The notes under the pieces are model-generated. The model was not told the DNA's origin and searched no databases. It saw only the letters and a list, made by a program, of their open reading frames with translations. From MED-G116 sp038107835 (lineage in GTDB: Bacteria; Pseudomonadota; Alphaproteobacteria; Puniceispirillales; Puniceispirillaceae): a stretch of DNA of 22,460 nt. The stretch covers positions 1 to 22,460 of the forward strand of contig JAYNHH010000036.1 in the NCBI GenBank assembly GCA_038107835.1. The letters are read 5' to 3'. How positions within the stretch are numbered: the first letter of the stretch is position 1; the number at the start of each line of letters is the position of its first letter. Shown one piece after another: positions 7,174 to 15,251 of the stretch. The position numbers and the translations under genes are program-made.

Positions 7174-10100
7174 ATGATGATGGAAAAGATGACAGAAAAA
7201 GCCGAATTCAATGCCAGCACATATCTGGCACGTCGTTCCCGCAATGAGACAGCGCTTCGCGGCGCCGGTGTCTATGGTCCAGAATTCGAACATGATGCGT
7301 GTGGTGTTGGTTTTGTTGCGGCGAAGGATGGTCAAGCCTGCCGCGCGGTGGTCGATGCGGCGATCGAGGCGCTGCAGGCGATCTGGCACCGTGGTGCCGT
7401 GGATGCAGATGGAATGACTGGTGATGGGGCTGGTATTCACATTGAGATTCCGCGCGATTTCTTCATCGAGCATATTGCCCGCACGGGTCATGATGATGAT
7501 GGGGGCCGCCTGGCTGTCGGCATGGTGTTCCTGCCGCGCACTGACCTTGCCGCGCAGGAGCGATGCCGGTGTATCGTCGAGCAGGAAATTCTTGCAGATG
7601 GCCATTTCATCTATGGCTGGCGGCAGGTGCCGGTTGACGTCTCCGCACTTGGTGACAAGGCGGGCGCGACACGGCCAGAGATCGAGCAGATCATGTTTTC
7701 AATGCAGGCTGACTTTGACGAGGCGGAGGCTGAGCGTCATCTTTATGTTGTGCGCCGCCGCATCGAAAAGGCAGTAATGTCAGAACTGATTTCTGACTTT
7801 TACATCTGCTCGCTCTCCAGCCGCTCGGTGATCTATAAGGGCATGTTCCTGGCCGAACAGGTAACGGCCTTTTTTCCTGACCTGCTTGACCCACGCTTTG
7901 TCTCGTCCTTTGCGATCTATCATCAGCGATATTCAACGAACACAATGCCAACCTGGAAGCTGGCACAGCCTTTCAGGGTGCTGGCCCATAATGGTGAAAT
8001 CAACACCATCCGTGGCAACCAGAACTGGATGACCTGTCATGAGGACCGGATGGCGTCAGATGTTTTCGGTGACTCCGTCGAGGATCTGAAACCTGTTGTC
8101 GCCAAGGGAAGCTCGGATTCGGCCGCGCTTGATGCCGTTTTCGAACTGCTTGGACATGGTGGGCGTGAACTGCCGATGGTCAAAACCATGATGATCCCCG
8201 AGGCTGTCGATGTCAGCGGTGATGATGAATTGGCAAAGCTCTATGCCTATTGCAATTCGGTCATGGAGCCATGGGACGGACCTGCGGCGATTGCTGCTTA
8301 CGCCAACAACTGGGTGATTGGCGGTCTTGATCGCAATGGTCTGCGCCCCATGCGCTATGTGGTCACCACCGATGGACTGGTTATTGCGGGGTCGGAAACT
8401 GGGATGGTCGTTGTTCCCGACACCAAAATTGTTGAACGTGGGCGCCTTGGTCCCGGTGAGATGATCGGTGTCAATCTGGCCACCGGTGAGATGTTCAAGG
8501 ATGCGGCTCTGAAGCAGGCCATGACCTCAAAGCGTGATTGGGGCAAGTGGGTCGGTCGGGCCCGGCAGATGGAATCTGTGCTTGCCGAAAACAATCTCAA
8601 AGCTCCCGAAAGGCTGCCAACGACAGAGGCACGCCGCCGTCAACTGATGGCTGGCTGGACCATGGAAGACATGGAACTGATTCTGCAGCCGATGGCTGAA
8701 GGCGGCAAGGAAGCCGTTGGTTCGATGGGTGATGACACACCGCTTGCGGTTCTGTCTAACCGCTATCGTGGCTTGCATCATTTCTTCCGGCAGAATTTTT
8801 CGCAGGTAACGAATCCGCCGATCGACAGCCTGCGTGAGCGCCATGTGATGACATTGCGGACACGTCTTGGAAATCTTGGCAACATCCTCGACGAGGCTGC
8901 AGAGCAATGTGACCATCTGCTGCTTCGCTCGCCAGTACTCACGGTACCGGAATGGGACGCGTTGCAGGCTTATTTGGGCAAGACAGCAGCGATGATCGAC
9001 TGCACATTTGATGTTGACGGTGGGGCTGACGGTTTCACTGATGCGCTTGATCGCATCGCCCGCGAGGCTGAGGAAGCTGTGCGGTCGGGATGTGAGCATG
9101 TAATGCTCAGCGACCTGAAAACCTCCAAACAGCGTGCGCCCCTGCCGATGATCCTTGCAACAGGAGCGGTGCATTCGCACCTTGTCCGCCAGCAATTGCG
9201 CACCTTCGCCTCGGTAAATGTGGCGTCAGGCGAATGTCTCGATGTCCATCATTTCGCCGTGTTGATCGGCGTTGGTGCCACGACAGTTAACGCCTATATC
9301 GCCGAAGAAGCACTGGCCGAGCGGCATGAGCGGGGGCTGCTGCCAAATCTCACTTTCCCCGAAGCGGTTGCCAATTACCGAAAGGCGGTCGAGGATGGGC
9401 TGCTCAAGATCATGTCCAAGATGGGCATTTCGGTTCTTGCTTCCTATCGGGGTGGCTACAATTTCGAGGCGCTGGGTCTGTCGCGGTCACTTGTTGCGAC
9501 ATATTTCCCACCCATGACGTCGCGGGTTTCAGGCCTTGGTCTTACCGGTATTGCAGCGCGGGTAACATCTATGCACCGCGATGCCTATGCCAGCGACGAT
9601 ATTTTCCTGCCTGTAGGTGGTTTCTTCCGCTATCGCCGGTCGGGTGAGCGGCATGCCTTTGACGGACAGCTGATCCATGCAATGCAGCATGCCTGTGACA
9701 CGGGATCATATGAGAGCTGGAAAAAATACTCGCGAATGGTGTCTGAGCAGGGACCAGTCAATCTGCGTGATCTGATGGATTTCAAATCAACGGCCTCCAC
9801 CCTTGCCATTGAGGATGTTGAGTCAATCACCAGCATCCGCAAACGGCTCGTCTCACCGGGCATTTCGCTTGGTGCGCTGAGTCCCGAGGCGCATGAAACG
9901 CTCTCGGTTGCGATGAACCGGATCGGCGCGAAATCCGACTCCGGCGAGGGTGGTGAGGACCCGGCCCGCTTCCAGCTGCGTGAAAATGGCGACAATGCTT
10001 CCAGCGCGATCAAGCAGATTGCGTCGGGGCGTTTTGGTGTCACTGCCGAATATCTGAACAATTGTAAAGAGATCGAGATCAAGGTCGCTCAGGGCGCCAA

Positions 10101-11736
10101 GCCTGGCGAGGGTGGCCAGTTGCCGGGGATCAAGGTCAATGAAATCATTGCGCGGCTGCGTCACTCGACGCCGGGTGTCACCTTGATCTCACCGCCGCCA
10201 CATCATGACATCTACTCGATCGAGGATCTGGCGCAGCTGATATACGATCTGAAGCAGATTAACCCCGACGCCAAAGTCTGTGTCAAACTTGTCGCATCAA
10301 CCGGTATCGGTACAATCGCCGCTGGCGTGGCCAAGGCGAAAGCCGACACCATTCTTGTCTCTGGACATGGTGGTGGAACCGGTGCCAGCCCGCAATCCTC
10401 AATCAAACATGCGGGCTTGCCGTGGGAAATGGGCCTTTCCGAGGTGCATCAGGTGCTGACGATGAATGATTTGCGGGGCAAAGTCGTTCTGCGGACCGAT
10501 GGTGGCTTGAAAACTGGCTGTGATGTTGTCATGGCGGCGATGCTCGGTGCGGATGAATATGGGATTGGCACCTCGGCGCTGATTGCCATGGGGTGCATTA
10601 TGGTGCGCCAATGCCATTCCAACACCTGTCCTGTTGGGGTGTGTACCCAGCGCGATGATTTGCGGGCCAAATTCGAAGGCACGCCGGAAAAGGTCGTGCA
10701 GCTGTTCACGCACCTCGCCGAGGAGGTGAGGGAAATTCTGGCATCGTTGGGCTTTGCCTCACTGGAGGAGATCATTGGCCGAACCGATTTGCTCTCGCAG
10801 GTCAGCCGTGGTGATGCGGCACTCGATGATCTCGATCTCAATCCCATTCTCGTTCAGGCGGAAAGTGGCAACAGACGTGGCAGCCCCCGAGATCTGCCGC
10901 GTGCCGAGGTGCCTGACACGCTGGATGCGTTGATGGTAAAGGACGCCAGTACAGCCCTTGAACATGGGGCGAAGATGCAGCTGTCCTACAATGTGGAAAA
11001 TACACAGCGCGCCATCGGCACGCGGTTGTCCTCGCACATCGTGCGCCGCTTTGGCATGAAAGGTTTGCGTGAGGGACATATCTCCGTACGTCTTCGGGGG
11101 TCTGCCGGTCAATCTATGGGTGCCTTCGCCACACAGGGTCTGCGCCTTGATGTGATTGGCGATGCCAATGATTATGTCGGCAAGGGTCTGTCGGGCGGCA
11201 TGATTGTCGTTCGCCCCTCTGCAGCGGCAAATTTTGTCGCGCATGAAAACACCATCATCGGGAACACGGTCCTCTATGGTGCAACCTCTGGAAAGCTGTT
11301 CGCCGCCGGTCAGGCCGGTGAGCGTTTGTGTGTCCGCAATTCTGGTGCCACCGCTGTGGTTGAGGGAGCTGGCACAAACGCCTGTGAATATATGACCGGT
11401 GGACAGGTTGTCATTCTTGGTGAGGTTGGCAACAATTTTGGCGCAGGCATGACCGGGGGAATGGCCTTTATCTATGACGCTGGCAACAGCTTCATGGATC
11501 GGGTGAATCCGGCCAGCCTCGAGGTGCAACGTATTGCAAGTGCACATTGGGGTGGGGTTTTACGATCGCTGGTTGAGGAGCATGTCCGCCAAACCGAATC
11601 ATCTCTTGGATCCCGCCTGCTCAATGAGTGGGAGACTGAGCTGCCAAAATTCTGGCAGGTTGTTCCCACTGAGATCGTTCCCATGCTCGAACATCCAATA
11701 GACGACACCAATGGTGCCGCCGCCAAAACCGCCTAG
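7174..11736 (+). CDS. gltB: Glutamate synthase (NADPH) large subunit GltB
   Basis: GltB is the alpha subunit of glutamate synthase, the glutamine-dependent arm of the GS-GOGAT ammonium assimilation pathway. In the 1520-residue product, the N-terminal class II glutamine amidotransferase domain should begin at Cys43 in HDACGVGFVA after removal of a propeptide, as in other GltB proteins. The FMN-binding synthase domain follows, with SGHGGGTGASPQSSIKHAG and LRTDGGLKTGCDV. The 3Fe-4S cluster cysteines are C1141, C1147 and C1152 in CIMVRQCHSNTCPVGVC, with the spacing known from Azospirillum GltB. The C-terminal GXGXG beta-helix domain is seen in GGMIVVRPS and GAGMTGGMAF. Three consecutive ATGs open the frame (7174, 7177, 7180). 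GAGG at 7167-7170 overlaps the gltD stop and best suits the second or third, so the true start may be one or two codons in. No frameshift or missing motif was seen. Confidence 0.97.
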   Translation: MMMEKMTEKAEFNASTYLARRSRNETALRGAGVYGPEFEHDACGVGFVAAKDGQACRAVVDAAIEALQAIWHRGAVDADGMTGDGAGIHIEIPRDFFIEHIARTGHDDDGGRLAVGMVFLPRTDLAAQERCRCIVEQEILADGHFIYGWRQVPVDVSALGDKAGATRPEIEQIMFSMQADFDEAEAERHLYVVRRRIEKAVMSELISDFYICSLSSRSVIYKGMFLAEQVTAFFPDLLDPRFVSSFAIYHQRYSTNTMPTWKLAQPFRVLAHNGEINTIRGNQNWMTCHEDRMASDVFGDSVEDLKPVVAKGSSDSAALDAVFELLGHGGRELPMVKTMMIPEAVDVSGDDELAKLYAYCNSVMEPWDGPAAIAAYANNWVIGGLDRNGLRPMRYVVTTDGLVIAGSETGMVVVPDTKIVERGRLGPGEMIGVNLATGEMFKDAALKQAMTSKRDWGKWVGRARQMESVLAENNLKAPERLPTTEARRRQLMAGWTMEDMELILQPMAEGGKEAVGSMGDDTPLAVLSNRYRGLHHFFRQNFSQVTNPPIDSLRERHVMTLRTRLGNLGNILDEAAEQCDHLLLRSPVLTVPEWDALQAYLGKTAAMIDCTFDVDGGADGFTDALDRIAREAEEAVRSGCEHVMLSDLKTSKQRAPLPMILATGAVHSHLVRQQLRTFASVNVASGECLDVHHFAVLIGVGATTVNAYIAEEALAERHERGLLPNLTFPEAVANYRKAVEDGLLKIMSKMGISVLASYRGGYNFEALGLSRSLVATYFPPMTSRVSGLGLTGIAARVTSMHRDAYASDDIFLPVGGFFRYRRSGERHAFDGQLIHAMQHACDTGSYESWKKYSRMVSEQGPVNLRDLMDFKSTASTLAIEDVESITSIRKRLVSPGISLGALSPEAHETLSVAMNRIGAKSDSGEGGEDPARFQLRENGDNASSAIKQIASGRFGVTAEYLNNCKEIEIKVAQGAKPGEGGQLPGIKVNEIIARLRHSTPGVTLISPPPHHDIYSIEDLAQLIYDLKQINPDAKVCVKLVASTGIGTIAAGVAKAKADTILVSGHGGGTGASPQSSIKHAGLPWEMGLSEVHQVLTMNDLRGKVVLRTDGGLKTGCDVVMAAMLGADEYGIGTSALIAMGCIMVRQCHSNTCPVGVCTQRDDLRAKFEGTPEKVVQLFTHLAEEVREILASLGFASLEEIIGRTDLLSQVSRGDAALDDLDLNPILVQAESGNRRGSPRDLPRAEVPDTLDALMVKDASTALEHGAKMQLSYNVENTQRAIGTRLSSHIVRRFGMKGLREGHISVRLRGSAGQSMGAFATQGLRLDVIGDANDYVGKGLSGGMIVVRPSAAANFVAHENTIIGNTVLYGATSGKLFAAGQAGERLCVRNSGATAVVEGAGTNACEYMTGGQVVILGEVGNNFGAGMTGGMAFIYDAGNSFMDRVNPASLEVQRIASAHWGGVLRSLVEEHVRQTESSLGSRLLNEWETELPKFWQVVPTEIVPMLEHPIDDTNGAAAKTA

Positions 11737-11804
11737 ACTGGGGTTCCAGCGACACCACAATAAAATGTTGCCTTTGCGCTGGCTATTCTGATAAGTGGTC
11801 ATTT

Positions 11805-12302
11805 ATGTATCGGATTTCCTTGCAAAAAGCTGAGGATGCTGCGGCCATAGACAGATTGATGGCAGAGGCATTCGGCCCCCAACGTCACGCGCGCTCGGTC
11901 TGGCAGCTTCGTCCGGGGCCAGCCATTGATTCCCTGTGCATTGTGGCCAGGGATGGTGATGAGATCGTGGGATCCCTGCGGTTCTGGGAAGTGCGACTTG
12001 GCAGCCAGGATATCCTGTTGCTTGGTCCGCTGGCGGTGTTGCCATCATTGCGTGGCAAGGGGTGTGGAAAGGCTCTGGTCGAGGACGGGTTGCGCCGGGC
12101 AATTGGTGGACCGTGGCCACTCGTGCTGGTATCGGGTGAGGCCGATTATTACCCAAAATTCGGTTTCGTTCCGGCGCGTGATTATGATCTTCAATGGCCG
12201 GGTTTCATCGAAAGTGAGCGGCTTCAATTCTATGAGTTGGTGCCGGGAGCTCTCACCAGCTTGCCGCCCGGCCCGCTCGTTGTCGCACCTGTTGCTAAAT
12301 AA
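11805..12302 (+). CDS. GNAT family N-acetyltransferase (YhbS-like)
   Basis: This is a 165-residue GNAT-fold protein that would transfer an acetyl group from acetyl-CoA to an unidentified substrate. The acetyl-CoA pyrophosphate loop is visible as RGKGCGKAL at 83-91, after the beta strand LLLGPLAVLPSL. The segment GEADYYPKFGFVPARDYDL near 111-129 is the conserved C-terminal part seen in YhbS-type acetyltransferases. It starts 68 nt after gltB on the same strand. Whether it shares the gltDB transcript is unclear, because no strong terminator is present: only a 6-bp CCAGCG/CGCTGG dyad with a long loop and no T tract. The substrate cannot be read from the sequence. Confidence 0.8.
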   Translation: MYRISLQKAEDAAAIDRLMAEAFGPQRHARSVWQLRPGPAIDSLCIVARDGDEIVGSLRFWEVRLGSQDILLLGPLAVLPSLRGKGCGKALVEDGLRRAIGGPWPLVLVSGEADYYPKFGFVPARDYDLQWPGFIESERLQFYELVPGALTSLPPGPLVVAPVAK

Positions 12303-12315
12303 AGGTTGCTGGATT

Positions 12316-12344
12316 TTGACAGCTTTGACAAACAGGCGTTAAAT
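12316..12344 (+). promoter_or_regulatory. Candidate promoter of fzlA
   Basis: A perfect TTGACA (-35, 12316-12321) is followed after 17 nt by TTAAAT (-10-like, 12339-12344, four of six consensus bases). A second TTGACA lies at 12325-12330, making a nine-base-spaced direct repeat of TTTGACA. Initiation would fall near 12351, about 29 nt before the fzlA ATG. Confidence 0.5.
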
Positions 12345-12351
12345 TAACCAT
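12344..12351 (+). promoter_or_regulatory. CtrA-like half-site (TTAACCAT) at fzlA
   Basis: The octamer TTAACCAT matches the half-site form of the CtrA recognition sequence described in Caulobacter. It overlaps the predicted transcription start of a division gene. A full TTAA-N7-TTAA site is not present: the other TTAA, at 12339-12342, is only one base away. One octamer can occur by chance, so this is suggestive only. Confidence 0.3.
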
Positions 12352-12379
12352 CTGTTTTTTGGCGGAAGTAGTAGATATC

Positions 12380-13048
12380 ATGCGCGTCCTTCATCATCAT
12401 GAACTATACGCCTCATCCCGTATTATCCGACTCGTGATGGCAGAACGTGGCATCGTCTGTCTGCCCAAGAGCGAACAGCCATGGGACCGTGTTGAGGAGT
12501 TTCTGCGTCTCAATCCCGCCGGTGATGTGCCGGTGCTGATGACCGAGGATGGCGAGGCGATCTGTGGCGCTTCGGTGATCGCAGAATATCTCGAGGAAAT
12601 TGAGGATAAAACCCCACTTATATGGGGGTCGGCGAGCGAGCGTGCTGAAATCAGGCGGTTGATGGATTGGTTTGAGGGCAAATTCATGCGGGAAGTTGGT
12701 GCGCCACTGCTAAATGAGAGATTCATCAAGCGTTTTGTTGATGAGGGACAGCCATCATCAGTGGTAATCCGTGCGGCGATGACGAACCTGCATATTCACC
12801 TTGATTATCTGGATTGGCTTACCGAGCAGGATAACTGGTTGGCCGGCCGGCAGATGTCGTTGGCGGACCTTGCCGGTGCGGCGCATCTCTCCGTGCTTGA
12901 TTATTTTGGTGATATCGACTGGGACAGGCATTTGGAAACCAAAAACTGGTACGCCAAGATGAAATCCCGGCCATCATTTCGTGAACTGCTTGCTGACCAG
13001 ATACCTGGTCTGCCTGCCGCAGCGCATTACGGCAATCTTGATTTCTGA
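12380..13048 (+). CDS. fzlA: FtsZ-localized protein A, glutathione S-transferase-like (FzlA)
   Basis: FzlA is a GST-fold protein that binds FtsZ, curves its filaments and is needed for cytokinesis in Caulobacter and relatives. It is not known to act as a glutathione transferase. The 222-residue product has an N-terminal thioredoxin-like domain (about 1-75, with NPAGDVPVL at 45-53) and an all-helical C-terminal domain. The family-specific C-terminus is present: PSFRELLADQIPGLPAAAHY followed by GNLDF. The helix WFEGKFMREVGAPLLNER at about 97-114 also matches FzlA. An upstream TTG at 12359 extends the frame by seven residues. ATG at 12380 was preferred because it gives the family N-terminus and has GGAAG about ten bases upstream. 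The last 22 nt overlap the end of the convergent hydrolase gene. The assignment rests on recalled family similarity. Confidence 0.85.
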   Translation: MRVLHHHELYASSRIIRLVMAERGIVCLPKSEQPWDRVEEFLRLNPAGDVPVLMTEDGEAICGASVIAEYLEEIEDKTPLIWGSASERAEIRRLMDWFEGKFMREVGAPLLNERFIKRFVDEGQPSSVVIRAAMTNLHIHLDYLDWLTEQDNWLAGRQMSLADLAGAAHLSVLDYFGDIDWDRHLETKNWYAKMKSRPSFRELLADQIPGLPAAAHYGNLDF

Positions 13049-13812
13049 TCCCCGCTTGCAAGGATATCGGCTACCAGTCCGGAGGTTACCTGTTGCAAAA
13101 GGTCCAGCTGTTGTGGTTCGGAAAAGCGGTGACCGGCGTCCTTGATAAGATGAATTCTGACATCATTGCTGCTCGCACATTCGGCGATGCGGGTTGCTGT
13201 CTGCCATGGCACCTCAGCATCCTGCATACCATGCAGCAGTCGGATCGGCTTGTCGATGTCCAGGGTGTCCCGCAACCGCAGATGTCCCCGGCCATCCTCG
13301 ACCAGATGATAGGGATAGACAACCGGCTCATCCGCATAGGGGTTCGGTAGGGCAATCCTCCCCTCTGATTGCATGTGGCTCCGCTGGTCGTCGGTCAGTT
13401 CAGCCCAGATCAAATCCTCGGTGAAATCGGGTGCGGCGGCAATGCCGATAAGGCCCACCACCCGTTCAGGCCGTAACAGGGTCGCATTCAGCATCAGCCA
13501 TCCACCAAGCGAGGATCCCACAAGAATCTGGGGACCCTCGCTCAGCTCATCAATGACGGTGATCACATCCTCGGTCCAGTCAGAGATGTTTGTGGCGTCC
13601 ATTGAGCCGCTCGACTGACCGTGACCGCGATAGTCAAATCGCAGGAACGCCTGTCCATGCGCCTGTGCCCATTCCTCCAGGAACAGCGCCTTGCTGCCCT
13701 CCATATCCGAGCCATGACCGGCAAGAAAGATGATGCCGGGGCCGTTCCCTGAAAATCGGCGGTAGGCGATATGGTCTGTCTCGGTTATGGTGTGGATCAT
13801 TGGGTCTGACAT
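13027..13812 (-). CDS. Alpha/beta hydrolase, ABHD10-like serine esterase/thioesterase
   Basis: This is a 261-residue alpha/beta hydrolase. The catalytic triad is readable: nucleophile Ser101 in GSSLGG (99-104), probable acid Asp198 in HGMQDAEVP and His228 in DAGHRFS. The HGSDMEGSK segment at 33-41 would form the oxyanion region, and RFDYRGHGQSSG (58-69) is typical of the fold. The overall pattern resembles ABHD10/esterase family members, some of which remove acyl groups from cysteine; the substrate here is unknown. A TTG at 13833 extends the frame by seven residues. ATG at 13812 has GCGGA about eight bases upstream and was chosen. The gene ends inside the convergent fzlA gene (22-nt overlap) and starts divergently from the glycosyltransferase. 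Confidence 0.85.
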   Translation of the reverse strand: MSDPMIHTITETDHIAYRRFSGNGPGIIFLAGHGSDMEGSKALFLEEWAQAHGQAFLRFDYRGHGQSSGSMDATNISDWTEDVITVIDELSEGPQILVGSSLGGWLMLNATLLRPERVVGLIGIAAAPDFTEDLIWAELTDDQRSHMQSEGRIALPNPYADEPVVYPYHLVEDGRGHLRLRDTLDIDKPIRLLHGMQDAEVPWQTATRIAECASSNDVRIHLIKDAGHRFSEPQQLDLLQQVTSGLVADILASGDQKSRLP

Positions 13813-13840
13813 CAGTGTTTTCCGCCCTTTCAATTTTTTT

Positions 13841-13867
13841 GTGGCCCCTGGTCCCGGGTGGCCCCTG
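13841..13867. repeat. Pair of 10-bp direct repeats in divergent intergenic region
   Basis: GTGGCCCCTG occurs at 13841-13850 and again at 13858-13867, identical and 17 bp apart start to start. The pair lies in the 83-bp region between the divergently transcribed hydrolase and glycosyltransferase genes, where a regulator could act on both. No known operator consensus was recognised. Confidence 0.6.
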
Positions 13868-13895
13868 AATAATCATGCAACGATACTGAATTTAG

Positions 13896-15122
13896 ATGAG
13901 CAGCAAAACAAAACAAAAATCAGGGCAAAGTCTTCCCACCTTGCCACGCTTTGTCAAAAAACACAGCCAAAGCGGCGATGGTCCAGTTATCGTTCAGGTT
14001 TTACCTGAGCTTGTACGGGGTGGTGTCGAGAGAGGTACGGTGGAGATGGCGGAAGCCATCATCGCCGCCGGTGGCAAGGCGGTGGTGGTTTCCAATGGTG
14101 GCCCGATGGAACGACATCTCGCGCGATGTGGTGCCGTGCATCATCGTCTGCCGGTCAATGTGAAGAATCCACTGCAATGGGCTTCTATCCGGCGTCGGCT
14201 TGGTACGATTCTGCGTGACGAGGGCGCTGACATTGTTCATGTGCGCTCGCGTGTGCCGGCATGGATTGCGCTGCCCATTGCCAAACGGATGGATTTGATC
14301 ACGGTCAGCACGGTGCATGGCCGCTTCCATACAAGCTCTGCCCTGAAGCGTATCTATAATGGCAAGATGCTGAAGGCAGATCATGTGATCGCCATTTCCA
14401 ACTACATCAAATCTCTGATAACGCGGGCCTATTTTGGCGTGGAGGAGCGCTTGAGCGTGATCCACCGCGGTGTCGATACCACCGTGTTCGAAGCGGGTGA
14501 GGTCTCGCAGTCGAGGATCATCCGTTTTGTCAATGAAATCGCCCTGCCTGAGGATATGCCGGTGGTGATGCTGCCCGCTCGCCCCTCTGCGTGGAAGGGA
14601 CATGAAATCCTGCTTGAGGCACTCGCGCAGATCAAGGAAATGCCGTTCTTATGTGTGTTTGTTGGGGCGGCCGATGGACGACAGTCATTCATTGATGGCA
14701 TCACCAAGAAGGGTGTTGAGCTGGGGTTGGAGGGTCGGTTCCGTCTGGTCAGTGCGGTTGAGGACATGCCTGCAGCTCTGATGGTTGCGGATGTTGTGGT
14801 CATGCCATCCGTCACACCAGAACCATTTGGCCGGGTTGCGCTTGAGGCACAGGCTATGGGCCGGCCGGTGATCGCCTTTGATCATGGGGGCGCATCTGAG
14901 TCCATCATTCATGAAAAGACGGGTTGGCTGGCGAAACCGAATGATGTCGGGGATCTTGGCAATTGCATCAAAACAGCCCTGTCGTTGAGTGCCAGCCAAC
15001 GCCGTGCCCTGGCCCGTGATACCCGCAGCCACATCACAAGCTCTTTTTCGACCGCCAAGATGTGCCGCGATACAATCAAGATATACGCCCGTTTGCTGGC
15101 CAAGGCAGCCATGCGCAGATAA
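13896..15122 (+). CDS. Glycosyltransferase, GT4-type (GT-B fold)
   Basis: This is a 408-residue retaining glycosyltransferase of the GT4-like group, which moves a sugar from a nucleotide donor to an acceptor, often in LPS or other envelope glycans. The N-terminal acceptor domain opens with IVQVLPELVRGGVERGTVEMA (about 32-52; glycine-rich RGGVERG at 41-47). The C-terminal donor domain has ARPSAWKGHE (228-237) and the EX7E element EPFGRVALE (309-317), followed by AQAMGRPVIAFDHGG. No membrane segment is evident, so it probably works on the cytoplasmic side. The ATG at 13896 has no clear ribosome-binding site and the first 28 residues are basic and low-complexity, so the start could be further in. 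thrS follows 129 nt later. The acceptor sugar cannot be deduced. Confidence 0.87.
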   Translation: MSSKTKQKSGQSLPTLPRFVKKHSQSGDGPVIVQVLPELVRGGVERGTVEMAEAIIAAGGKAVVVSNGGPMERHLARCGAVHHRLPVNVKNPLQWASIRRRLGTILRDEGADIVHVRSRVPAWIALPIAKRMDLITVSTVHGRFHTSSALKRIYNGKMLKADHVIAISNYIKSLITRAYFGVEERLSVIHRGVDTTVFEAGEVSQSRIIRFVNEIALPEDMPVVMLPARPSAWKGHEILLEALAQIKEMPFLCVFVGAADGRQSFIDGITKKGVELGLEGRFRLVSAVEDMPAALMVADVVVMPSVTPEPFGRVALEAQAMGRPVIAFDHGGASESIIHEKTGWLAKPNDVGDLGNCIKTALSLSASQRRALARDTRSHITSSFSTAKMCRDTIKIYARLLAKAAMRR

Positions 15123-15182
15123 GGGTTCCGGTAAGCAGGTGGGCTTTGCCTGTGGTCCCCGATGACAGGGCAATTGTCGGGC

Positions 15183-15211
15183 TTGAGTTTCCCCGCATCT
15201 GCGGCTAGTTT
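15183..15211 (+). promoter_or_regulatory. Weak candidate promoter with palindrome upstream of thrS
   Basis: TTGAGT (15183-15188) and TAGTTT (15206-15211) are 17 nt apart, with modest matches to consensus. The spacer contains a perfect short palindrome CCGCA-TC-TGCGG (15193-15204), which could be an operator or, if transcribed from further upstream, a small hairpin. This is a low-confidence reading. Confidence 0.25.
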
Positions 15212-15251
15212 GCGCTTAATCGATTTCATTTAGAGGTTCTCAAAGCAAGAT

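Noticed and set aside
6850..7605. Long minus-strand open frame across the gltD-gltB junction (251 codons)
   Set aside because: It lies antisense to two well-supported genes, shows no recognisable motif and reflects codon bias of the plus strand.
10759..11547. Long minus-strand open frame within gltB (262 codons)
   Set aside because: It is antisense to the conserved GXGXG domain of gltB, with no domain pattern of its own.
12330..12360. Possible terminator after the GNAT gene: AAACAG (12330-12335) and CTGTTT (12352-12357) in a T-rich context
   Set aside because: A six-pair AT-rich stem with a 16-nt loop is weak, and the same bases fit a promoter for fzlA better.
15160..15190. Terminator between the glycosyltransferase and thrS from CCCGA/TCGGG arms
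   Set aside because: Only five pairs around a 14-nt loop and no T tract, so it is not a credible intrinsic terminator.
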